NCBI GenBank assembly: GCA_964587515.1
Contig: CAZPMO010000074.1
Location: 1-21,682 of the forward strand
DNA length: 21,682 bases
Direction: 5' to 3'
From: CAZPMO01 sp964587515
GTDB taxonomy: Bacteria; Pseudomonadota; Alphaproteobacteria; MPNO01
Shown here one piece after another: positions 7,089 to 14,829 of this stretch. Position numbers and translations under genes: made by a program. The notes beneath the pieces were generated by a model that did no database searches, was not told where the DNA came from, and saw only the letters and a list, made by a program, of their open reading frames with translations. Every line of letters begins with the position of its first letter. Position 1 is the first letter of the stretch.

Positions 7089-7117
7089 TTGACGCTAAAA
7101 TCGTTTGCCGAACCATC
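7089..7117 (+). promoter_or_regulatory. Possible promoter before the hydrolase-monooxygenase pair
   Basis: TTGACG at 7089-7094 matches five of six bases of the sigma-70 -35 box. The best -10 candidate at normal spacing is only AACCAT or ACCATC near 7111-7117, a poor match. The 9-mer AATTGACGC (7087-7095) recurs at 15755-15763, before the flavin monooxygenase gene. Confidence 0.25.
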
Positions 7118-7143
7118 AACAACAAAAGACGGAATGACACGGG

Positions 7144-7941
7144 ATGAACAACTGGCTGCGGGAGGTGAATATTATCCGCGCGGGCGAGGGTCCGCCGATG
7201 CTCCTGCTCCATGGCGGCTCGGGTCCGCTCGACCGGGCGCCGTTCTTCGGCGCCTTGTCGGAACGTTTCGAGATTATCGCGCCGACCCATCCGGGCTTTG
7301 CCGCGACCGCCCGGCCCGACGATTGCGACACCGTCGACGATCTCGCTTATCTCTATCTCGATCTGATGGACGACCTGGATCTCCAGAACACGGTGCTGGT
7401 GGGGTTCTCCATCGGCGGCTGGATCGCGGCCGAGATCGCGGTGAAATCGACGGCCCGGCTTTCCCGCCTGGTGCTGGTCGATGCGGTGGGCGTCAAGATC
7501 GGCGACCGGGAAACCCGCGACATCGCCGATCTGTTCGTTCATTCCGACGCCGATCTCGCGCGGATACTCTTTCACGACGCCGCGAAGGTGCCCGACCCCG
7601 CCGCCATGTCGGAAGACGATCAGCGCGCGCATGCCTATAACCGCCAGTCGCTCGCGCTCTATGGCTGGGAGCCCTATATGCACAATCCCAAGCTCCCGTA
7701 CCGGCTGGGCCGCGTCGATATTCCGACCTTGCTGATCTGGGGCGAAAGCGACGGCGTCGTCACCCCCGAATACGGCGCGGCCTATCGCGACCTTATTCCG
7801 GGCGCTGAACTGATCGTGATCCCCGAGGCCGGCCACGCGCCGCAGATCGAACAACCCGAGGCGTTCGTGAACCGGCTGCTCGATTTCAGCGGCGTTCACG
7901 CGGGAGAAAAAACCATCCCGCTGGCGGGAGAAACAAAATGA
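7144..7941 (+). CDS. Alpha/beta-fold hydrolase
   Basis: A 265-residue alpha/beta hydrolase. The nucleophile elbow GFSIGG places S89, the acid is D203 in WGESDGVV and the base is H231 in EAGHAPQ, a complete triad. HGGSGP at 23-28 supplies the oxyanion loop. Length and motif order match the C-C bond hydrolase group that processes meta-cleavage products (BphD/MhpC-like), but esterases, N-formylmaleamate deformylase-like enzymes and haloperoxidase-like proteins share these features. The gene is translationally coupled to the next one: its TGA overlaps the ATG of the luciferase-like monooxygenase (ATGA). This suggests the two act on consecutive intermediates, for example a Baeyer-Villiger-type oxygenation followed by ester cleavage. 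The ribosome binding site is weak, with only ACGGG close to the ATG. Confidence 0.88.
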   Translation: MNNWLREVNIIRAGEGPPMLLLHGGSGPLDRAPFFGALSERFEIIAPTHPGFAATARPDDCDTVDDLAYLYLDLMDDLDLQNTVLVGFSIGGWIAAEIAVKSTARLSRLVLVDAVGVKIGDRETRDIADLFVHSDADLARILFHDAAKVPDPAAMSEDDQRAHAYNRQSLALYGWEPYMHNPKLPYRLGRVDIPTLLIWGESDGVVTPEYGAAYRDLIPGAELIVIPEAGHAPQIEQPEAFVNRLLDFSGVHAGEKTIPLAGETK

Positions 7942-9089
7942 GAGTCTGGCACTTCAGCGAAACCGCCTACCCTTATCTGCCCGATCCCGAAACATATGAT
8001 TCGGTGCGCGTGACGCTGCCTTCCAAGCATTATGACCCGCGAAAGGGCGCCGACATCTATCACCGCCGCCTCGACGAATGGTGCCTCGCCGACGAACTCG
8101 GCCTCGACATCATGCTGAACGAACATCACCAGACCCCGACCTGCACGGTCCCGGCGATCTCGGTAATCGCCGGCATCCTCGCGCGTCAGACCGAGAACGC
8201 GCGGATTCTGCTGCTCGGCAATCCGCTGGCCAACCGCCGCCAGCCGATCCGCGTCGCGGAGGAGATGGCGATGATCGACGTAATTTCCCATGGCCGCCTC
8301 GATTGCGGCTTCGTGCGCGGCGTACCGTTCGAGCTGCCGGCCGCCAACAGCAACCCGGTTCGCATGAAGGAGCGCCTGTGGGAAGCGCATGATCTGATCG
8401 TCAAGGCGTGGACCAGCCATGAGGGGCCGTTCAACTGGGAAGGCAAGTTCTTTCACCACCGCCAGGTCAATGTCTGGCCGCGCCCATGGCAGCAGCCCCA
8501 CCCGCCGATCTGGATCACCACCGGAAATCCCGCCAACGCGGAGGAAATAGCCGAAAAAGGCCTTATCGCCGCGACCTTCATCACCGGGTTCAGCGGCTGC
8601 AAGGCCATCTTCGACGCCTATCGCGCCGGCTGGCGAGCGTCACACGGCGGTGAAGCGCCCCTCGACCGGATGGCCTATCTCGGGTTCTGCTATGTGGGCG
8701 AGACCGACGAGGAAGGCTTCGCGGGCGCGGAAAAACTGCTGTGGTACCTGACCGCCAACAAGGCGCCGCCGCATTTCCGCAGCCCGCCGGGCTATCTCAG
8801 CCCCGAAGCGCGCGCCGCCATCCACAAGGCCGGCGTGCCCAAGCTGGAGGACCACCGGATCCCGGAGGTTCAGACCCAGATTCGCGTCGGCAACATGTTC
8901 GCCGGCAACCCCGATACCGTGTTCGAACAGATCAAGGCGTTCTACGATCACGTGGGCGGATTCGGCAATCTGATGATCATGGGCCAGGCCGGATTCATGG
9001 ACCATGACGAGACCTCGCGCGGCATGAAACTGTTCGCAAAAGAAGTCTATCCCCGCGTCAAGGAATTGACGGCTACCGTTCCCGCTTGA
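7938..9089 (+). CDS. LLM-class (luciferase-like) flavin-dependent monooxygenase
   Basis: A 383-residue TIM-barrel protein of the bacterial luciferase-like family, which uses reduced FMN (or F420 in some branches) for monooxygenation or hydride transfer. Family signs are WCLADELGLDIMLNEHHQT with the NEHH motif at 61-64, ILLLGNPLANRRQPIRVAEE, MIDVISHGRLDCGFVRG near the middle, and PHPPIWITTGNP. The length fits the alkanal/limonene-monooxygenase-type branch. GGGAG at 7926-7930, inside the end of the hydrolase gene, is a good ribosome binding site, and the start overlaps the hydrolase stop. No flavin reductase is present in the window, so reduced flavin must come from elsewhere. It converges with the FAH-family gene 19 bp away. 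The substrate is unknown. Confidence 0.9.
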   Translation: MRVWHFSETAYPYLPDPETYDSVRVTLPSKHYDPRKGADIYHRRLDEWCLADELGLDIMLNEHHQTPTCTVPAISVIAGILARQTENARILLLGNPLANRRQPIRVAEEMAMIDVISHGRLDCGFVRGVPFELPAANSNPVRMKERLWEAHDLIVKAWTSHEGPFNWEGKFFHHRQVNVWPRPWQQPHPPIWITTGNPANAEEIAEKGLIAATFITGFSGCKAIFDAYRAGWRASHGGEAPLDRMAYLGFCYVGETDEEGFAGAEKLLWYLTANKAPPHFRSPPGYLSPEARAAIHKAGVPKLEDHRIPEVQTQIRVGNMFAGNPDTVFEQIKAFYDHVGGFGNLMIMGQAGFMDHDETSRGMKLFAKEVYPRVKELTATVPA

Positions 9090-9108
9090 CGGTATAGGGC
9101 CAGGAAGA

Positions 9109-10140
9109 TCAGCTGTCGGCGGGCAGCACCTTTGCGTCGAGGGTGCCGATGACGGGGTTCTTGATTTCCACCGTATCGCCCGGGTTCAGGAAGGTTTCGT
9201 TCATGGGCACGCCGTCTTCGCCGATCGGGCTGGAATCGGCGGCCGTGCCGGCCGCGGTGCCGCCTGCGATCATGTCGCCCGGATAGAAGGTGAAGTCCCT
9301 GGACAGATATTCCAGATATTCGCCGAAGGTGAACACCATATCGCGGGTCGAATAGAACTGACGACGCTCGCCGTTCACCAGCGTCTCGACCTGGGCGTCG
9401 AACGGGTCGATATCCTCGCCGACCGCGATGCAGGGACCAATGGAGCACGAGGCATCGAAATTTTTCTGCATGGCGAATTTCAGGACACCCCCTTCCGGCG
9501 ACATGCGGATGGACCAGTCGCCCAGCAGCGTCACGCCCCAGATGTAATCCTTGATGTCGCCCGCGGGGATGTTTTTGCCCTGTTTGCCGAGCACGATGGC
9601 AAGTTCACCCTCGTAATCCAGCCGCGTAGCCCTCGCCGGATAGGGGATCTCGCCGTCGGGGCCGACGGATTCGCGGTCGACCTTCCAGAACCCCCAGAAG
9701 CCGCCCTTGCGGATCGCTTGATACGCGTCGCCGTCGAAGTCGGGGCGGCCCTCGCCGCGCGCGGCGGCGCGTTCATACATGGCCATGGCGTGATCGGCGA
9801 AATTGCCGCCGGCGCAGGCGACTCGCGCGCCGGTCGGGCGCGGTGCGTGCAGCCTGGTCTCGCTCACCGGTTGGATCAGTCGCGCGCCGGCGACCCCGTC
9901 ACGGTCGCCGGCCGCGCCGTAGAGATAATCGAGCGCCGCCTCGGCGTTCTCCAGCGCCCGTGCGCCGCCTTCGATGAACGCGCCGAGATCGGTCGGCGCG
10001 AGCGCCGCGGCCAGCGCCACGGGATTGGGTTCGTTGCCGCGTTCGGCGAGATATTTCGCGGTCGCGCCCGAGATATCGACCACATCGCCATCGCGCAGCG
10101 CGCCGGTGCGTTTGTCGGGTCCGTAAACAACGATTTTCAT
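9109..10140 (-). CDS. Fumarylacetoacetate hydrolase (FAH) family enzyme
   Basis: A 343-residue FAH-fold protein. The core metal ligands appear as E177 and E179 in RLDYEGELAIVLGK and D208 in LLGDWS. K227 in QKNFDAS, TRDMVFTFGEYLEYLS and the C-terminal PGDMIAGGTAAGTA are all characteristic. Family members hydrolyse fumarylacetoacetate, fumarylpyruvate or acylpyruvates, or hydrate or decarboxylate 2-keto dienoates, typically as late steps of aromatic breakdown. The N-terminal domain of about 100 residues makes it longer than fumarylpyruvate hydrolases of the gentisate pathway (about 200 residues). An AGGGAGGAT lies about 8 bases before the ATG. It is divergent from the second RHO operon across 132 bp, so the two may be co-regulated. 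Confidence 0.92.
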   Translation of the reverse strand: MKIVVYGPDKRTGALRDGDVVDISGATAKYLAERGNEPNPVALAAALAPTDLGAFIEGGARALENAEAALDYLYGAAGDRDGVAGARLIQPVSETRLHAPRPTGARVACAGGNFADHAMAMYERAAARGEGRPDFDGDAYQAIRKGGFWGFWKVDRESVGPDGEIPYPARATRLDYEGELAIVLGKQGKNIPAGDIKDYIWGVTLLGDWSIRMSPEGGVLKFAMQKNFDASCSIGPCIAVGEDIDPFDAQVETLVNGERRQFYSTRDMVFTFGEYLEYLSRDFTFYPGDMIAGGTAAGTAADSSPIGEDGVPMNETFLNPGDTVEIKNPVIGTLDAKVLPADS

Positions 10141-10182
10141 GATTTTTATCCTCCCTGAATTTTCACCGATATTTTAAGACCT

Positions 10183-10194
10183 TTGCCCCGGCAA
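10183..10194. promoter_or_regulatory. Operator-like dyad between the FAH-family gene and the second RHO
   Basis: TTGCCCCGGCAA is an interrupted palindrome with 5-base arms TTGCC and GGCAA and a CC centre, roughly in the middle of the 132 bp divergent region 10141-10272. Its position suits a shared regulator of both transcription units. It is short enough to occur by chance in GC-rich DNA. Confidence 0.25.
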
Positions 10195-10272
10195 GCGCCA
10201 GACCGCGTCGTTCACATAGGACCCGCGATGGGGTAGCCTTTCGGTGCGAACAACAATAATTGGAGCGCCCCC

Positions 10273-11520
10273 ATGGACAGCGCGCCCGCCCACGACCCGA
10301 TCGATTTCGAATGGCCCGACGAAGACGGCTCGCGAGTGCCTTATCGCGTCTATACCGACCCCGCCATATACGCGGCCGAACAACGCCGCATCTTCCAGGG
10401 GCCGACCTGGAATTTCCTATGCCTCGAGGCGGAATTGCCGAACCCCGGTGATTACAAGACCACGTTCATCGGCGAGGCACCGATTATCGTGGCGCGCGAC
10501 GAGGACGGCGCGTTGAACGCAATGGTCAACCGCTGCGCCCACAAAGGCGCGTTGGTGTGCTACCAGCCGCGCGGCAATGTGCGCGAGCTTACCTGCGTCT
10601 ATCACAACTGGGTCTATGATTTGCGCGGCAACCTGACCGGGGTCGCCTATGCGAAGGGCATGGGCGGCAAGGGCGGGGTTACCGAGGAGTTCGATCCGGC
10701 CGAGCACGGGCTGGAGCGGCTGCGGCTGGACACCTATCGCGGTTTGGTGTTCGGCGGTTTCGGCGCCGACGCGCCAACGCTGACGGAATATCTGGGGTCC
10801 GAAATGCTGGCCTGCATCGACCGGGTAATCGTCAAGCCGCTGAAGGTGCTCGGCTATCACAGTCAGCTTCTGCCCAACAACTGGAAGCTCTACGCCGAGA
10901 ATACCAAGGATTCCTATCACGCGAGCCTGCTGCATGTGTTCCACAACACCTTCGGCGTGGTGCGCCCGGCCATGCATGGCGGCATCAAGCTCAGCGAGAG
11001 CGGCTGGCATCATCTCAGCTATACCCAGAGCGATCCCGACGATGACGGTCTGGCCGGAGCCGAGAAGGTGCGTTCGCTGAAGGAGCGCTACAAGCTCGAA
11101 GACCCGGCGCTGATGGAGCATCGCCTGGAGCTTGGCGACACCGTCACCAATTCGATCCAGGGCGTTTTTCCGTCGCTGGTCGTCCAGCAAATCCTAAACG
11201 CCATCGCGGTGCGCCAGCTTGTGCCGCGCGGCCCCGACGCGTGCGAGTTGATGTGGACGGTGTTGGGCTTCGAGGACGACGACGAGGCGCTGACCGAGCT
11301 GCGCCTGAAGGTGAACAATCTGGTCGGGCCGGCCGGCTTCGTCTCCATGGAGGACGGCTGCGTCGGCGGCTTCGTCCAGCGCGGCGCGCGCGCCGACGGC
11401 GAGGCCCGCAACACCATGCCCATGGGCGGGCGGGCGATCGAGCCCATGGAGGGGTCGCGCGTCACCGAGGCCGCGGTGCGCGGGTTCTGGAAGGGCTGGC
11501 GCGATTGTATGGGCGTATGA
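10273..11520 (+). CDS. Rieske ring-hydroxylating oxygenase alpha subunit (salicylate 5-hydroxylase/anthranilate dioxygenase group)
   Basis: Catalytic subunit, 415 residues. The Rieske ligands are C88 and H90 (NRCAHKGALVC), C108 and H111 (TCVYHNWVYDL). The mononuclear iron ligands are D213, H216 and H221 in ENTKDSYHASLLH, with D361 in VSMEDGCVGGFVQRG as the third carboxylate. The strings AENTKDSYHASLLHVFH and SMEDG...VQRG closely resemble what I recall of NagG (salicylate 5-hydroxylase) and AntA/AndAc (anthranilate dioxygenases), so ring hydroxylation of a carboxylated phenol or aniline is the best guess. TGGAG lies 7 bases before the ATG. The beta gene follows after 1 base. No ferredoxin or reductase gene is adjacent, whereas the nag and ant operons encode them. 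It is only distantly similar to the alpha subunit at 3006-4364. Confidence 0.95.
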   Translation: MDSAPAHDPIDFEWPDEDGSRVPYRVYTDPAIYAAEQRRIFQGPTWNFLCLEAELPNPGDYKTTFIGEAPIIVARDEDGALNAMVNRCAHKGALVCYQPRGNVRELTCVYHNWVYDLRGNLTGVAYAKGMGGKGGVTEEFDPAEHGLERLRLDTYRGLVFGGFGADAPTLTEYLGSEMLACIDRVIVKPLKVLGYHSQLLPNNWKLYAENTKDSYHASLLHVFHNTFGVVRPAMHGGIKLSESGWHHLSYTQSDPDDDGLAGAEKVRSLKERYKLEDPALMEHRLELGDTVTNSIQGVFPSLVVQQILNAIAVRQLVPRGPDACELMWTVLGFEDDDEALTELRLKVNNLVGPAGFVSMEDGCVGGFVQRGARADGEARNTMPMGGRAIEPMEGSRVTEAAVRGFWKGWRDCMGV

Positions 11521-11521
11521 C

Positions 11522-11998
11522 ATGAGCACCATGGAAAACGATCTGGCGCGGCGGCTCGCGGTCGAGGCGCTGCTGACCGATTACGTGCACTGCATCGACG
11601 ACGACAGGCTGGAGGAATGGCCTGACTTCTTCGTCGCCGACGGGCGCTACCGGGTGATCACCCGCGAGAATCACGACCAGGGGCTGCCGCTCAACCTGAT
11701 CTATTGCGACGGGGCGGGAATGCTGCGTGACCGCATCTCGGCGCTCCGCACCGCCAATATCTATGAACCCCACTGCTATCGCCATATGGTGAGCGCGGTG
11801 AAGATCGAAGACGGCGGCAATCACGTGCGATCGAACTTCACGGTGACGCGCACCATGGCCGACGGCGAGATATCGGTGTTCGCTTCCGGTCGCTATATCG
11901 ATCGTATCGTCGAGGAGGCGGGCGTGCTGAAATTCGCCGAACGCACCGTGGTTCTCGATTCGCGGCGGATCGATACGCTACTCGTCATCCCGATTTGA
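11522..11998 (+). CDS. Ring-hydroxylating oxygenase beta subunit (NagH/AntB-like)
   Basis: A 158-residue small subunit of the second RHO. The pattern VEALLTDYVHCIDDDRLEEWPDFF, then RYRVITRENHDQGLPLNLIYCDGAGMLRDRISALRTANIYEPHCYRH, is characteristic of the NagH/AntB/AndAd beta-subunit group and supports the placing of its alpha partner. The start ATG lies 1 base after the alpha stop; a second ATG three codons later is also possible. The 3' end overlaps the 3' end of the opposite-strand coxL-like gene by 21 bp. The protein ends with SRRIDTLLVIPI, the usual end of this family, so the overlap is not caused by a missing stop in this gene. Confidence 0.93.
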   Translation: MSTMENDLARRLAVEALLTDYVHCIDDDRLEEWPDFFVADGRYRVITRENHDQGLPLNLIYCDGAGMLRDRISALRTANIYEPHCYRHMVSAVKIEDGGNHVRSNFTVTRTMADGEISVFASGRYIDRIVEEAGVLKFAERTVVLDSRRIDTLLVIPI

Positions 11999-14344
11999 CA
12001 TCGCGGCCAGCACGTCCTGCCAGCGCACCGGGGTTGAATTGAATTCGGCGCCGAAGGGGCGGAGCGCGTCGGAAACCGCGTTGGCGATTACCGCGGGCGG
12101 GGCAATGGCGCCGCCCTCGCCGAGGCCCTTCACGCCGAGCGCGTTGGTGGGCGACGGCGTTTCCTGGTGGATTACCGTGATCGGCGGCGTATCGGCGGCC
12201 GACGGCAGCAGGTAGTCCATCAGGCTGCCGGTGAGCAGTTGGCCGTCCGCGTCATAGACCAGCGCCTCCAGCAACCCGCCGCCGATGCCCTGGACCAGCC
12301 CGCCCTTCACCTGGCCGTCGGCGATGCCGGGATTGATCAGCACGCCCGCGTCATGGACCTCCACATAGCGCTCAATGGTGACGCGTCCGGTGGCGGGATC
12401 GATCTCGACGATGGCGGCGTTGGACGCATAGGTCCAGGTCACGGTGGGCGGCTCGTAATAGGCGCTGGCGTCGAGCCCGGCCTCGACGCCGTCGGGACGC
12501 TGGTGCCCCCAGCCCGGCTTGGCGGCGCGCGCGATGTCGGCGAGGCTGACGATCATGTCCGGCACGCCGGCGACGCCGACCCCGCCGTCGCGGAACTCGA
12601 GATCGCTTTCGGTGGCTTCCAGCAGATGCGCGGCCATGGCCAGCACCTTGGTCTTCACCTTGTCGGAGGCTTCGATCAGCGCCGCCGAGGCGGTGACCGC
12701 GCTGCGGCTCGCGATGGTGCCGTAGCCCATGGGCACCGAGGCGGTATCGGCCAACGTCACATGCACCCGTTCCATGGGTACGCCCCAGGTCTCGGCGACG
12801 ATCTGGGCGAATACCGTCTCGTGGCCCTGGCCCTGCGGGCACGCCCCGGTCGCGACCACCAGGTCGCCGGTCGGATCGATGCGCACCGTCGCGCCCTCGA
12901 ACGGCCCGACGCCGGTGCCCTCCACATAGCAGCCGAGCCCCAGGCCGAGATAACGACCGCTTTCCCGCGCCGCGCGCTGGCGTTCGCGAATTTCCGCGAG
13001 GCCGCCAAGCTCGTCGATGGCGCGGCGCAGCGACTTTGGATAATCGCCGCTGTCATAGACGATGGGGACGCCGTCGCGATAGGTCAGCCCCACCGCATAG
13101 GGCATGCTTTCGGCCGGGATCATGTTGCGCAGCCGCACTTCGGCCGGATCCAGATCGAGCGCGTTCGCCACCAGATCGACGGCGCGCTCCATGGCGAACG
13201 CGACCTCGGGCCGGCCCGCGCCGCGATAGGGCGCGTTGGGCGCGCGGTTGGTGATCACCAGCTTCGCCCCGGTCTCGTAGTTCGGGATGTCGTAGGGGCC
13301 CAGCATGTGGGCGATGGAATTGCCAACGATGCCGGCCCCGACCGGCGAATAGGCGCCGGAATCAACCAGGAAATCGTTGGTCACCGCGAGGATGCGCCCG
13401 TCGTCGTCGAAGCCTACCTCCACATCCATCACGTAATCGCGCGAATGGGCCGAGTTCAGGAGATGTTCGTGCCGGTCCTCGACCCATTTCACGGGGCGGC
13501 GCAATTCACGGGCAAGATAGGCGATCAGCACGTCCTCGGGATAGACATGGCCCTTGACGCCGAAGCCGCCGCCCACATCGGGCGCGATCACCCGGATGCG
13601 TTCCTCCGGCATGCCGAGCGCGTACGAGATTTCACGCCGCACCCAATGCACCACCTGGGTCGAGGACCAGACAGTCAGGGAATCGGTGCGGCGGTCGTAA
13701 TCGGCCACCACGCCCCGGCATTCCATGGGCATCGCGGCGTAGCGGTGATGCACGAACCTCCGCGCCAGGCGATGCGGCGCGCCGGCCAGCGCGGCGCGCC
13801 CTTCGCCCTTTTTCGCGTGCAACTCGGCCGCGACGTTATGGCCGAGACCGTCATGGATCGCGACCGCGCCGGTCGCCACCGCGATCTCGGCATCGGCGGC
13901 GACGGGCAGCGTCTCGAACTCGGCGGTGATCAGCTCGACCGCGTCCTCCGCGACATAGCGGTCCTCGGCCGCGACCACCGCGTAGGCCTCGCCCACATAG
14001 CGCAATTTATCGTGGGGCAGATGGGCCTGTGGCGGAATCTCGATGCGGTGCTCGACGGAATCGTACCAGCCTTGCGGCGTGGTCACCTGCATGCCGCCGA
14101 TGGGCGGCAACACCTCGTGGAGGTCCGCGCCGGACAGCGCGGTCGCGACACCGGGCAGCGCACGGGCGGCGTCAAGTTCGATGGAGACGATGTTTGCATG
14201 GGCGAGCTGGCTGCGCGCGATCGCGGCATGGACCATGTCGGGCAGAACCACGTCGGCGACGAAGACGCCCTCGCCCGCCAGCAGGCGCGGGTCCTCGCGG
14301 CGCGGCACCGAACGTCCGATCCAGCCCGTGTCGGCGCCGCTCAT
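11978..14344 (-). CDS. Molybdenum hydroxylase large subunit (xanthine dehydrogenase/CO dehydrogenase family)
   Basis: A 788-residue molybdopterin cytosine dinucleotide-binding subunit, normal for CoxL/CutL-type proteins. The N-terminus WIGRSVPRREDPRLLAGEGVFVADV is typical. DVGGGFGVKGHVYPED at about 256-271 and PYRGAGRPE at 372-380 mark the cofactor-binding region. The catalytic glutamate is E743 in GVKGLGEGGAIAPP. True CO dehydrogenases carry a cysteine in an AYRCSFR loop; here it is PYRGAGR, the form II pattern, so CO oxidation is not supported. Hydroxylation of an aromatic, N-heteroaromatic or aldehyde substrate fits better. The start overlaps the stop of the 2Fe-2S subunit gene (ATGA). It converges with the RHO beta gene, overlapping by 21 bp. 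No XdhC/CoxD-F or MobA-like maturation gene is present. Confidence 0.94.
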   Translation of the reverse strand: MSGADTGWIGRSVPRREDPRLLAGEGVFVADVVLPDMVHAAIARSQLAHANIVSIELDAARALPGVATALSGADLHEVLPPIGGMQVTTPQGWYDSVEHRIEIPPQAHLPHDKLRYVGEAYAVVAAEDRYVAEDAVELITAEFETLPVAADAEIAVATGAVAIHDGLGHNVAAELHAKKGEGRAALAGAPHRLARRFVHHRYAAMPMECRGVVADYDRRTDSLTVWSSTQVVHWVRREISYALGMPEERIRVIAPDVGGGFGVKGHVYPEDVLIAYLARELRRPVKWVEDRHEHLLNSAHSRDYVMDVEVGFDDDGRILAVTNDFLVDSGAYSPVGAGIVGNSIAHMLGPYDIPNYETGAKLVITNRAPNAPYRGAGRPEVAFAMERAVDLVANALDLDPAEVRLRNMIPAESMPYAVGLTYRDGVPIVYDSGDYPKSLRRAIDELGGLAEIRERQRAARESGRYLGLGLGCYVEGTGVGPFEGATVRIDPTGDLVVATGACPQGQGHETVFAQIVAETWGVPMERVHVTLADTASVPMGYGTIASRSAVTASAALIEASDKVKTKVLAMAAHLLEATESDLEFRDGGVGVAGVPDMIVSLADIARAAKPGWGHQRPDGVEAGLDASAYYEPPTVTWTYASNAAIVEIDPATGRVTIERYVEVHDAGVLINPGIADGQVKGGLVQGIGGGLLEALVYDADGQLLTGSLMDYLLPSAADTPPITVIHQETPSPTNALGVKGLGEGGAIAPPAVIANAVSDALRPFGAEFNSTPVRWQDVLAAMSNRDDE

Positions 14345-14829
14345 CCGTCGTCCTCCGCCCGCAGCGCCGCATATTCGCAGACCGCCGCGACGATGCCATC
14401 ATAGCCGGTGCAGCGGCACAGCACCGCCGACATGCCGGTGCGGATGTCGTCTTCCGTGGGCGATGGGATCGCGGCTACCAGGTCGACCGCCGCCATCAGC
14501 ATGCCGGGCGTGCAATATCCACATTGAAGCGCGCGGTGTTTCGTGAACAGGGTCTGCAAGGGATGCATTTCACCGCCCTGGGCGAGGCCTTCGACGGTGG
14601 CGAGCGTGGCGCCGTCGGCCTGCACCGCCAGCATCAGGCACGACCGCGCCGCCTCGCCATTGACGTGAATCGTGCAGGCGCCGCAGACGCCGTGCTCGCA
14701 CCCCACGTGGGTGCCGGTCAGCCCCAGCCGGTCGCGCAGAAAATCGCTCAGCAGCATGCGCGGTTCGGTCTCGGCGGCGCGTGTCTCGCCGTTGACGGTC
14801 ACGGTAACAATCCGCTTCTCGCCGCTCAT
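14341..14829 (-). CDS. Molybdenum hydroxylase [2Fe-2S] subunit
   Basis: A 162-residue small subunit carrying two [2Fe-2S] clusters. The N-terminal ferredoxin-type cluster uses C44, C49, C52 and C64 (HVGCEHGVCGACTIHVNG and ARSC). The C-terminal alpha-helical cluster uses C103, C106, C138 and C140 (LQCGYCTPGM and VLCRCTGYDG). All eight cysteines are present. The subunit passes electrons from the molybdenum centre to FAD in the medium subunit. Its start and stop both overlap the neighbouring genes by 4 bases, so the M-S-L operon is tightly coupled. The order medium-small-large is the same as in coxMSL and, as I recall, qorMSL of quinoline 2-oxidoreductase. Confidence 0.95.
   Translation of the reverse strand: MSGEKRIVTVTVNGETRAAETEPRMLLSDFLRDRLGLTGTHVGCEHGVCGACTIHVNGEAARSCLMLAVQADGATLATVEGLAQGGEMHPLQTLFTKHRALQCGYCTPGMLMAAVDLVAAIPSPTEDDIRTGMSAVLCRCTGYDGIVAAVCEYAALRAEDDG

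Noticed and set aside
12167..14404. A 745-codon plus-strand open frame opposite the molybdenum hydroxylase large subunit
   Set aside because: It is the antisense shadow of a well-supported gene in GC-rich DNA, with low-complexity Arg/Gly/His-rich translation and no recognisable family.
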